Positions 45,276-55,922 of a stretch of DNA of 64,000 bases are shown piece by piece. The stretch covers positions 61,504,001 through 61,568,000 of the forward strand of contig CM034546.1 of assembly GCA_020055645.1 (NCBI GenBank), read 5' to 3'. The notes below the pieces were generated by a model that was given only the letters and a program-made list of their open reading frames with translations, made no database searches and was not told the origin of the DNA. The DNA is from Tomocerus qinae (Eukaryota; Arthropoda; Collembola; Entomobryomorpha; Tomoceridae). Numbering within the stretch: position 1 is the first letter of the stretch; every line of letters starts with the position of its first letter. The position numbers and the translations under genes were made by a program.

Positions 45276-45915
45276 ATTTGGATTCTTCGTTGTCATCCTT
45301 GATCCTTGTAGGATATTGTCATTATCTTTATTTCAAGTTGTCATTGACAGGCAGTACATCGTATTGTTAGTATTATTATAAAGTTAGGCATCAATCAAGA
45401 CTATGGAATTACCTACCTGTAAATTAGATATAATTAATAATATCAATGTAGTTAGAATGATGAATGAACAAGGTTTAATCATCATTGTCAATATATACTG
45501 CAAAACGAATTGCAAATGTAACAACTTAGTCACCAAGTAATGAATCACATGATATGCAGTTTTAAATTATATAGAATGGATTCTTACTTTAAAAGCTAAA
45601 CTTTAATCAGTTTAATTTTAAGTCCGGCCATCCTTAGCCTTGATTTGCCCAAAAAGCAAAAAAATGCCATTATCTTGATGTGGCCACTTCATTTGGTTTG
45701 AATTTTCTTTTTCTGTTCACAATTTGGACCAATTTTATTATTTAGAAATTTGTATACTATCCCGTCAAAACTATTTGTTTTACCATAAATAGAATTTCCA
45801 AAGATTTGTAGTGACTAAGTATTTCAGCGTTAATTAGTATTACTTTCCTACTATCACGTCCAACAAGAGCAATTAATGAAATCCAATTGATCGTACAAGT
45901 CACAAACTCCAAGTG

Positions 45916-46167
45916 ATGCACAGTTTAGCATGCAGTCTGAGAAAGAGAATCATGCTAATAGTCTCATGCATTGCTGACGTGGCAGTTGATTTTGTCGACG
46001 TGTTCGAGAATTTGCGAACGCTTTTTACTTACAGCAAGGGTTTAACGCAATCCAATAATATAAATCCGCATTATGCAATAACAGAAAATTTGAGGGGAGA
46101 AATTGCATTTATTCCATTAAGTTTGTCTCGTCACAGATTTAATAATATTATGGAAGTCTGGATTTAA
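45916..46167 (+). CDS. Small ORF conserved in three units (unit 4 copy)
   Basis: 83 codons beginning MHSLACSLRKRIML, with a longer C-terminus than units 1 and 2 because of a different downstream stop. Coding status is doubtful, as for the other copies. Confidence 0.2.
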   Translation: MHSLACSLRKRIMLIVSCIADVAVDFVDVFENLRTLFTYSKGLTQSNNINPHYAITENLRGEIAFIPLSLSRHRFNNIMEVWI

Positions 46168-46224
46168 TGATTATGGAAACGGATGGCAAACAAAATAAAT
46201 TTATAAGCAAATGTATCTAAAGGT

Positions 46225-46375
46225 TACTTAATACCAGGGCCGCAGCCAGAATACAATTTTTTCAAAATTTTAAAAAGCATAATATTTATAACCAAAAGAA
46301 AATTTTTGCCCCATATTCAAGCACCCCCTAAATTCGTGTTCAGTATGCGCACACACATGATTGTCACAACTCCCT
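46225..46375. mobile_element. Remnants of two insertions shared with unit 3
   Basis: CAGGGCCGCAGCCAGAAT followed by the right half of the GCACCCCC element, joined by a deletion. The matching intact pair lies at 36183-36491. Confidence 0.6.
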
Positions 46376-46399
46376 CCACTCACTATAAGGTTTTAATAA

Positions 46400-47900
46400 T
46401 GATAAAAAAGGTGGAAATACAATAAATACATCTTGCTATGAAGAAAATTCTATTATGGTTTAATACAAATATAACAATTTTCAACGGTGTGGTGTATATA
46501 TTTCGATACCCTGAACTTGGAAAGTTTCTTCATCCAATCATAAGCGAATCAGATTTTATTGGAGGTGTGATCGCTTTTAGCACGCCTTAGAATATGCATT
46601 ACTTATATAGTATGGTATTTTGCTACAAGATGACAATGATACTAACTGAAGGTAGAAAAAAGTCAAAGATGTTTGCTTTGTGAGTTCAAAGATGGTACAT
46701 ATCTATTTGCTTTAATTACTTGACAAACTGTACTGTAGGCTGTAGGGTATGACAATCAATAAGAACTTCCTTTTTGGCTTGATTTGTACCAAAAATGATC
46801 CTTAATTCAATATTAAATACAGTGCAAAGACAAAACTATTTTTCGGATTTATCCTGGAAATGAACGCTTCAAATTGCATCTATTATTGTTGCTACTACTG
46901 TTTCTATTTCCTTATTTCCTTCCAATTGCAAAGAAGTTCAATGTTGGTTTGTAATGTAAAATAAAGTTGTGTTAGTTAGAAACTTGCTCGGCTTACTTTT
47001 GGCGTGTGGGAATGGATTCCTGTGTTTATTATGCTGGTCTACAAATATTGAATTTACATGCATAAATAAACTTTAAGATGCAAAATCATTTGAATGTAAA
47101 ATAGGTAATTATTTAATTATCATGAAATATAATGCTTCAGTTATCAAATGATGATTATTTGGATACAATTTTAAATTTTTGTAGATACATTTCGAAATAA
47201 AAAAAAGTTTGCTGAGGTTGCCCTGACCTTTTAGGCTGATATTAATTGACTTGTAGTTGATGGCACTGTCGTTAACAGATTTATTCCTTTGTTTCAAATC
47301 AAAAAGTTGTGATTGTTCCCGTTTTCCTGTTCTTAATACTAGGTGCGACTTTTCTTCAGTTTTTGGTCTCAGTATTGTCAATACTCAATTCAGTATATCA
47401 TTTGGGTATATAGTATATAAGTATTAATATTACCATGTGAGTATTTCGAAAACGACTAAAACAAAGTTTTCATAGCGATTCTAATTCCCTTTGTGCAATT
47501 CCCCTTAAATATTATGATACTTTTAATATACTATTTAACAAGATAATAATTTGGACCCAATAGTTATTACTTTAGGCATGTACATTTTGAAATCCAATCT
47601 AATTAGAATAAATTTTCGAAATTCAAATGACCTTTACCCTACTTTATGCTGATTAGGACTTGATGCATGGCACTGTCTTGCGCAGACTTTCTTCCTTTGT
47701 TTAAAGACAAAGAAATAAATGGAAAATGGAACTGTGTGCCTATAAAGGAGCCCTGTAAGTACTCAGTAAGTGTATGAAGCTACTTTAACAAAGACAAAGG
47801 TTTTCAAAATTTTTCATCATTGTCATTTTGGCAGCCATCAAGTGCAGACCTTCGCAAATTGCTTGTTTAACAAACGAATACCATCCGATTCTCACTCCCT
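46400..47900. other. 5' flank of gene copy 4
   Basis: Non-coding upstream flank with the segment that units 2 and 3 lack (about 46850-47480). The conserved putative promoter block is at 47490-47820, and untranslated exon 1 ends at 47918 (CCG|GTAAGT). Confidence 0.45.
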
Positions 47901-48510
47901 ACACTCCTGTAAGAACCGGTAAGTAAAAATAATAACTAACATTTACCTTAATTTTTAATTAAATTTAGTTAGCTTAATTTTTTTAATATTATTTGTGGAA
48001 CTGATGTGATGTCTGTTTATTTTTTCTCTATTTCATAAAATTCTTGTAAAAATTATTTCCTATTCATGGTTACTATAAAAGTCTTTAAAATTTCTTACTT
48101 AGTTATTTAAATAACATTATTTTACCCAAATTATACCAAATTGTACCTAATTTAATAGATTTCTTCAAACTGCAAAGTAATGTTACAAAAAAACGGTGAA
48201 GTTTTATAATTAGCATAAGTAAGTCATTCACTCACAGTTATAGATACCTTATAGCTGAGAGAAATAATCAAGGTGGCTATTCGCAGACTTAAGCTATTTG
48301 CACTGAAAATATTTGATATATTATAATTAAAACGTAAATTTACTTTTGTAGATAAAGCTTTCTGTTGAATATACTTGGCAAAATTTTTATTGCATCGTGT
48401 AATTTTCTGTATTAGGCAAGTCGTACTGGTGTCGGCGACCCAAATCTTCTTGTTCAGCTGGACAATCTCGCCTTCTTTCTCTACAATAACAAAAAGTTCA
48501 GGAAGGCACG

Positions 48511-50779
48511 ATGGTAAGTTATTTTGCTTAAAATAGCTAAAACAGCTAATCCAATAAAGATAACTTTCACATTTCACATGGGCTATTTCATACCTTTTAA
48601 TTTACTTTTTGAGCAGAGCGGAGAGAAAAATGAAAAACATGATGACTTTATGGACGTCACTCTAGACGAGCGAGCCACCATTGATAAAGACAAACAAGAT
48701 GGCAGTAGGTCTTCCGAAATGATACCAAAAGGAATACATCCGCCTACTCAAACACGTAGTCAAGAAGATTCAAATACAAACCGTCCTGGATTAGGTACCC
48801 AATTTGATTTCTATCATCTGCATTTTAATTCCCAATTTTACAATTTTAAATCATGTACATCATTACCTTAGAATTATTGTAAAAAAATGGCAAGAGTTAT
48901 TACACTGTATTTTATTATGATCACATTGTTTATGCTATTTTATGATATTATTTCTTATAAAAAGTTAGGTCGATATTCAATGTACGTCCACATGATGCAA
49001 TTAAAATAATTATTTCAGATTGCAACGATGTAAGCAGAACGAGTCCGAATATTTCAGCACCAGTTTTCTGCCACAATGACTTGAGTCCCATCCATCCACC
49101 GCAAGCTTCATACCAGCAACCTACTACATCTAAGGAAACGGGGAGGGACGTCCAGACACCTCGGGCTTCCAGTAGCCACTCTGTCACTCAAGATATTCTG
49201 GGAGACGAATCAACGATCGAAGATTCTTCTCGACAACAGATTTCTTCAATCAACACCAGTAAGACTTCTGCAAATTCTGAAGAATGTCCTGAAAAAAGAT
49301 TTACTGAAGTACAATCTTTAAATAATCCGAATGCATCAACTCAAATGTCTGCGACGGTGAGTTGTTACGATTTAATTAACCTAAATATTTGACACTACTT
49401 CATTCATTTGATCATTCAGATAATCACAGGATGGCTTTTAATTTTGCTTCATTTGTACAGAACGAAGAAAATACAATAAGCTGTCATGGAGTGCAATTCC
49501 CCACTAAGTCAAACGAGATAACCCGCACTGGGAATGGGTCTCGCAAGATGCTACTGAACCGGAGATATCTTCATGCTCAAGAAAGATTGTTACGTCGGAG
49601 ATTATGTAAGCAAACTACATTTTTAGCAATTTAATATATTTTAACATAATTTTATTTGTGAAATAAAGCGTTTCTATTTAAATTGATTACAAAATTTTGC
49701 TTAGTAAATTGTTTCTGTCGACCTAATTGAGGATAATAAAAATGTGGATTTTAGATTGCGACAGACTAAGAAGGATGAGACGTAACAAGGGTTCGTCTGT
49801 TTCCATTCAACGTCCATTCGAATTTTCAATTTCCGGCGATCACCCACACGTCTCATCTCAACAACAGACAGCCTCTAAGAAAACCTCCAGATGTGCTCAG
49901 ACAACTTCCAATGCCACCTCCGTGGAGAAACGTCCACAAATTTCGACAAATAAATCCACGACGGATGACTCCTCATCCATTGCCCAACCCCCTGCCATTG
50001 TCAGCAGCAATGAAGAATCTACAAAATCTGAAACAAACGACGGTCCACCATCCGGATGCTTGATTATGATTACAGACCAACCGCATCCATTTTCTACGAC
50101 GGAGGAAACTGGAACATGGAATAATCTAGAAGACACCCTTACAAGCTTAACAATTTCACTAACTCTGGACAATCGTGAGACACATTTGGACGACTTAATA
50201 AACTTCATTGCTGAAGAGTTCTCGGAGGAAGTACAATCGGAGACACCGGAGTCGGACATCAGACTAGATACAGACGTCGTTCAAAATACTTGTCCTAGTT
50301 TAGAAAATTCTCAAGTGGGGCATGTGGATTCCTCTTCTACAGCCCAAACTGCTGAAGACGAGATTGCACAAGAAGTGTTCGATGCCGGACTTCGCGAGGG
50401 TCCCGATGACGTCTACGTTGAAATGACCGAAGACCAACTGACATATTATGAAAATCTAAATATCCATATGGCGCAAATGGAACGTGAACGAAAGGAATAC
50501 CTGGAAAATTTAAATGACACTGCTGAAAAGAAGCATTCGGAGGGAAATCAATACAAGACATTGAACCAGTTGAACGCCCAAATAGAACCCGAAATCCTCG
50601 AAGTTGATCCAAACATTCCAGTAAATGAAGAAAGAAACGAAGAATCTCATAGTTCCATTTTACTTGATGACAGCGACGACCTTGACATTCCACTTATTCC
50701 GTTGGACGAAATCAACGAAATCTTCAACGATGGAGGACAGCTGCCAGACCTTGAGGATTGGTTTAATCACTTAGATTAA
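48511..50779 (+). CDS. Tandem-array family gene copy 4, 562 aa, intact spliced model
   Basis: Exon 1 ends at 47918. Exon 2 is 48416-48513 with the ATG as its last codon. Coding exons are 48617-48794, 49019-49356, 49461-49605 and 49755-50779. All phases agree, giving 562 residues (MSGEKNEKHDD...). It has the full layout of copy 1: disordered Ser/Thr/Gln-rich N-terminal half, basic RRYLHAQERLLRRRL and DRLRRMRRNKGSS, a charged helix-prone segment (YYENLNIHMAQMERERKEYL), and the acidic tail ending LPDLEDWFNHLD. The last third is almost the same as copy 1, including synonymous sites, whereas the upstream flank is closest to copy 3. Function is unknown; a nuclear regulatory role is inferred from composition only. 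Confidence 0.7.
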
Positions 50780-50784
50780 ATGTC

Positions 50785-52125
50785 CAGAAGTTAATGGCTC
50801 ACATAAGTAATCTATAAAGTTGTATCAATGTCTTCCTTTACTTTTTGATGAATTTTTGGGTGATCTTTAATTTTAAGATTGTTGATTTTGTTATGATTTC
50901 TTTTTTCTGTTATTTGTTTAGTTTATAAAGATTTATAAATTCTGCTTGCTAGGTTATTATTTATTTTAATGAATTCAGGTTACTTAATAGTTTGTGGATA
51001 GTTGTGCGGTATATAGGGGAAGTTTTTAAGTTACGTATTTGAATCATGCTAATATTACTATACATCACATTTAGTAAACTATTTAGTCATAAATGTATTA
51101 TAATAAGTAGGAATTGTATTTTGTTCGTATGTATTTCTAAATAATGATATTGCCCAAAATGTTCATTTATATAATATTGTGTGTTAATTTCTAGCGTACT
51201 CCAATGAATTGAAGAATATCACACAGAATTTCTCTGTAAATTATTTTGTTATATAACCGCATTGTTTTTGTGGCATTCGTATTATTATTGTCATTTATTA
51301 TCATTTCGTTATTAAAAACATTACTTATTATACACCCGTTCATGACCCATCATTGTCACTAATATAATATTTAATATTTTTTTATTTTATAAAGAAGGTT
51401 CAAATAACTAACATCTTGCATTACCAATTTACCATATTTCCAAATTAACTGTAACTGTATTTGGATGAATTTTTTACTGCAATGTGTTATGCCAAAATAT
51501 TTGTAATTCATTTTAAGTGAAAACAATAAGTGGTGTAATTACTGACGTAAAGTTTTCATCACGTTTAAAACTTCATGCATATTTTTCAAGGCACTTATAT
51601 ATTATTTAAGTTTTACGAAGTTTCCATGATTTCTGAAAAACTTACTTTCCATAGCATTATTATCCCTTTTCAGTTCTCCGGTGTTAAGACTGCAACTTTC
51701 GCATCACTGTCGTCATAATTCATAATGTATTCAGTACCTATGCCTAAATTATCATTCATCAATTGACTAATTGTGGGATATTGCATTGCATACCAGTACA
51801 AAATATCTATTCTATGATGCATAATATTACAGCAAAAAGGCCAAAAATACACCGTTTAACACATTCAATATTATTTGGATAATAAAGTGAATAACAATAA
51901 AAGATATTATGACAAATCATGCGAAAATCGAATTTCATATATTTACACTTATGAGTCAGAGGTATAGTATTCCACATTTCAATTATGGCAAACACTTTAT
52001 TTCCATGAACATGTTTACATTTAAATGTCGACACCTTAAATAAACGTCAATCAGTTTTCTTGTAAAGTTAGGAGGAAAAGCAATTATTAATTTATTGACA
52101 CAGTATTTAATTTACATTTGCATTG
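50785..52125. other. 3' flank of gene copy 4
   Basis: AT-rich 3' flank matching unit 1 (5460-8100) without that unit's tandem duplication or 1-kb insertion. The last part (51650-51900) is also similar to 59610-59720, beyond the IR-B gene. Confidence 0.5.
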
Positions 52126-52130
52126 TCATA

Positions 52131-52440
52131 TAAGGTACTTGGAAATGATATAAAATTAAGAATTCTAATTACAAAATCAGCAAAAATATGATAGTATCTA
52201 ATGCCAAGTAATATAATGCTAATCTAGAACATAATATAAAATACGCCTTATAAATCTTAAAACATAAATTGCCTTGAGCCGTTTAGTCGTACCATAAATT
52301 GCGTTTGTTTTAGTGTAAGCGGTTTTAATTCAGATATCTGAAGTTGAGACCTCTGTCAATGAATTTAATTGAGCTGGATATAAATGTAACATTGTAATGC
52401 ATTGAGATTGGTCTGAATTGAAAATTACGGGAATACATAA
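52131..52440 (-). pseudogene. Decayed last exon of an IR gene
   Basis: On the minus strand from about 52375, IKFIDRGLNFRYLN matches the IR-B last exon (IKLIDRGLNFRYLK) and then stops. The rest aligns at DNA level to the membrane-segment region and end of that exon, with several stops. The match continues into the preceding intron to about 52440. Confidence 0.8.
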
Positions 52441-52709
52441 CTCAGCGTGACCAACCGGGGATGAAACTTCTATTTTGTGTCCTATAACCTTAATTTTAGT
52501 TCTCTTGGTCTATTCACAAACAACGAAATTTAAATACAATAGACAAAACAACACCTTAACTATAGACTAAAACGCTTTTTGGTAACGGGATAGTCTTTCA
52601 AAAAGAGATTAAAATATTTCCAAATTTCAAGCAATATTAGTTATGCTGTAATTAGATGAGAGTACATTAAATAATTAATGAATTTTGTCTATAAAGTGAT
52701 TCTCATACT

Positions 52710-53995
52710 TCGATATCGCATGTAACATACAATAGTTAATTTAGGGTGTCTTCGTAACAGATAATGATAAGCATAAATATATTATATATTATTACTTAAG
52801 CAGTGAACAGTTTTTCACGAACATTTTGATAAACTAGTATTTTAAGTTTTATAATCCAATGCCCAAAGCTTGATGGTAATAACAATAATAAACATAATAT
52901 TGAGTCCATGCCTTTATACATTATTCAGTATTGTATACCCTATATAGTTAAATCGGTAAATTCCAGATTATTCCCGACAGTTTCATAAGGTCTATACATA
53001 TTTTCCCCTATTTGCAAATTTTATGTGTGAAATTGTATGTTTATTACCATATATTCTATGGCTCCTTTCCCAAAAAGAATATTTATAAAACACTATATAC
53101 CAATGTACATAAAACATTTCCCCCTATAAGTAAATCAGTCTCTCTATATGCTTGATGTTTTTATCTGACCGTTTATAATAACTGAAAAAATATAGATAAT
53201 AATATCATATTTCTATGAAACTATTATATATGTGTACAACTAACAAATGCCTGCCCTGTTTAGACTATTTTTCATTATATATATTCATTATAAAAATATA
53301 CCTACTACATATATGGAATTTAGATTTGGAAATGGTTCATTTGATTTTACCAGTCTTTTTACACTGCAACTGACCCACCAAAACGTTCAGTAGTTTCCGA
53401 GCTATTAATAACGTAATTTAAAAATTTGTAAACCATGAATAAGCAGCAGCTCACGTCGAGCCGCATCTAGTCCACACAGTCCACAGTGCATGCGTTTGTT
53501 CCTTGGTGTAATGCATAATGTCATCATGTAACGCAGATTATTTTACAAACCAGAATCTTGACATTGACATTTTAAAAATTACCTATGGAAGAAAATACAT
53601 GGAAGAAACATTAGCTATGCTCTAATTAAAGTGAACTACGTAATAAATATTGATTTATTTCTGTCTTAAGTCTATGTCATAGTTCGGTATCGCATGTATC
53701 TCATAACATATATAAGTTGAGTGCGTGTACTCGTAACAGATAAATATAATATACTAAGCAGTATGGACTATTTTACCCGAACATTTTGGTATAGCGTAAA
53801 TTTAAGTTTTATAATTCTAATAGCCAAAGCTTGATGGCCGCAATAGCAGTAACAATAAAAAACATCAGTTCATGCCTTTATACATTACTAGATTGTATGT
53901 CCTATATAGTTCGGTAAATTCCAGATTATTCCCAACAGTTTCATAAGGCCTATACATAAAACATTTCCCCCTATTTGGAAATAATATGTGTGAAG
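52710..53995. repeat. Tandem duplication of non-coding sequence, period about 960 bp
   Basis: 52720-53035 and 53690-54000 are two copies sharing TTAAGTTTTATAAT, CCAAAGCTTGATGG, TTCATGCCTTTATACATTA-like and TCGGTAAATTCCAGATTATT segments. No gene seen. Confidence 0.7.
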
Positions 53996-53999
53996 CTGT

Positions 54000-55020
54000 A
54001 CTTATATTACTAAATCCTTATATTAATTGACCCCCCTATTTTTTATAGGTCCATAGCTTGTTTTCTTTTATAAAAGTCCACTAAAAAGACTAACAATTTG
54101 TTGTGCATTTTTTTGTTTCAGATGATTTGGAGTTGATTTGGGGCTTGAGGGTATATTTATTTTATGCCAAAAGGTGTATGCCAATCTGAGGGGCCTACAT
54201 TGATGGTGGTCATTTTTTGGGTGGAGAGACCATTTTGTGTACATAACGAACGTAAGCTTTTTAATGGATTTTTTGTAGACAACTTAAAAAAAGCTTTGAA
54301 CCCCGTTAGCGCTACTCTAACCTTTGAAAATAATAGTCCGACAGGGTAACTGTCCCGACTTTTTCTTCATACGACATAACGGAGATAGACTATAAGTTAT
54401 AGTCTATAACTGAATACACACTTGAAGCATAACACACACTTAATATATGTTCTATTACTTCCCTCATTTGACATTGCCTTCTTTATTTATTTTAAAAATT
54501 TGGCATTCCAAGGCATTTTTTCTAAATTTACCTTGAAAAAATAGTTCACCCCTATCGTTTTAATTGACCCCTCCGGGGTCAACTATTTATTTTTCGCACC
54601 GAATGACATGGTTGAAACAATGGTTAACCCTGGTCAATTAATTCGGATATTATGGTATATAGGTACCAACAAAAACTGTAGTTATGTAAAGTTAATGCTA
54701 CTATATAGAAGCTAGTCAAAGTGGATAAAGTATGACCAATATCAAAATAAGCAGATTTAGGCTTTAGTAATGCTAAGGTATTCAACGCTTAGTGTTAAAA
54801 ACAAGGATTAGATAAAACAAAATCAATACAAAAATTATAATATGTATTCTTCTGCTTGTTTTAGACGATAAGAAATGAGAACATAAGAATATAGCATGAA
54901 GAGATTTTCTTATAGGGGGACACATTTGTGTGGGTCCTATATAAAGCCTGTCCGAAATGATTTGATTACAAGAGTTTTACTTTAGAAACAGACATACAAC
55001 AATCAATAAAGTCACACACA
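54000..55020. other. Intergenic sequence, no gene seen
   Basis: AT-rich. It contains two TTGACCCC-type motifs (54028, 54563) that may be worn ends of a small element. There is no supportable gene. Confidence 0.35.
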
Positions 55021-55026
55021 GGCATA

Positions 55027-55710
55027 CGGCTAGCCAAGGCATGAAAAAGGTTGCCTTTTTGCTAGCAAAAAGGCAAAAAGCCACCTTTTTGCCTTTTTGT
55101 GCTTTTTGCCTTTTTGGAGTAGTCACCGTCACCTGTGATACTTCATTAAAGCTAACTTTTATAGACTGTCCCGTCCTACACATTCAAATATTCAGATAAA
55201 TTGCAGATGCTAGTTAGTTTTTTTGATTATCATACTATTTATTACCATTACTACATATTTTAAAATTAACTATAATGTATTTGTGACAAACCGTATAATA
55301 TAAAATGAGTCAGGTCGAACATCTGAGTATTGTGTACAATATTATATTTATATGAGATATATCAGCTCAAGCAAAATATCCAGTATTTGACTGTCACTGG
55401 TTGGAACAGCTCTTGGTTCTTGTTTTTTTCCTCATGTTTTTTAAAATTGCTTACAATGGTAGTTTGTTGTTTTCGATTGTTTTATTGTCTAATGAATGAC
55501 CGAATTATTGAAGATTAAGATAATTAAGAATTGCTGTTTTTAAAATCGTTTTTCTTGTTCACATCCTTGGTTGTCAACATGTCAATTGCTAAGTACCCCA
55601 TTTAACAGCAAAAAGGCAAAAAGGCAAAAAGGTAGCTTTTTGCTGAATTTGCTAGGCAAAAAGGCAAGCAAAAAGGCAACTTTTTGCCTTTTTCATGCCC
55701 TGCGGCTAGC
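55027..55710. mobile_element. 668-bp hAT-like element with GGCAAAAA repeats at its ends
   Basis: The element spans 55035-55702. It starts CAAGGCATGAAAAAGG and ends CTTTTTCATGCCCTG. The octamer CGGCTAGC flanks both sides (55027-55034 and 55703-55710). Sub-terminal GGCAAAAAGG / CCTTTTTGCC repeats are stacked at both ends in opposite orientation. There is no transposase. An 8-bp duplication and CA..TG-type ends fit the hAT superfamily. Confidence 0.9.
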
Positions 55711-55922
55711 CCACTATACACTCTCTTATTATTATCATTTTTGTAATAAGCAAAGTAAATATAATGAAATGAGAAAACATCACTAAATCTAAAGCACGCA
55801 TAATGTTCGACATTTCTTCAAAGAGTTAAACTAGTTTTTCGATGTAGTACTCAACAACTCAAAAGAACTCAAAAAAATCTTTTTGTGAACTCTTGTGAAT
55901 ATTTCCTAAATTAACATTGAAA

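Larger units (their letters stand above)
44900..52440 (+). repeat. Tandem segmental-duplication unit 4
   Basis: Direct copy with gene copy 4. The 5' flank groups with unit 3. The terminal exon and 3' flank group with unit 1. The unit ends in a decayed IR last exon (52131-52375), which shows that the ancestral unit neighboured an IR gene. Confidence 0.8.
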
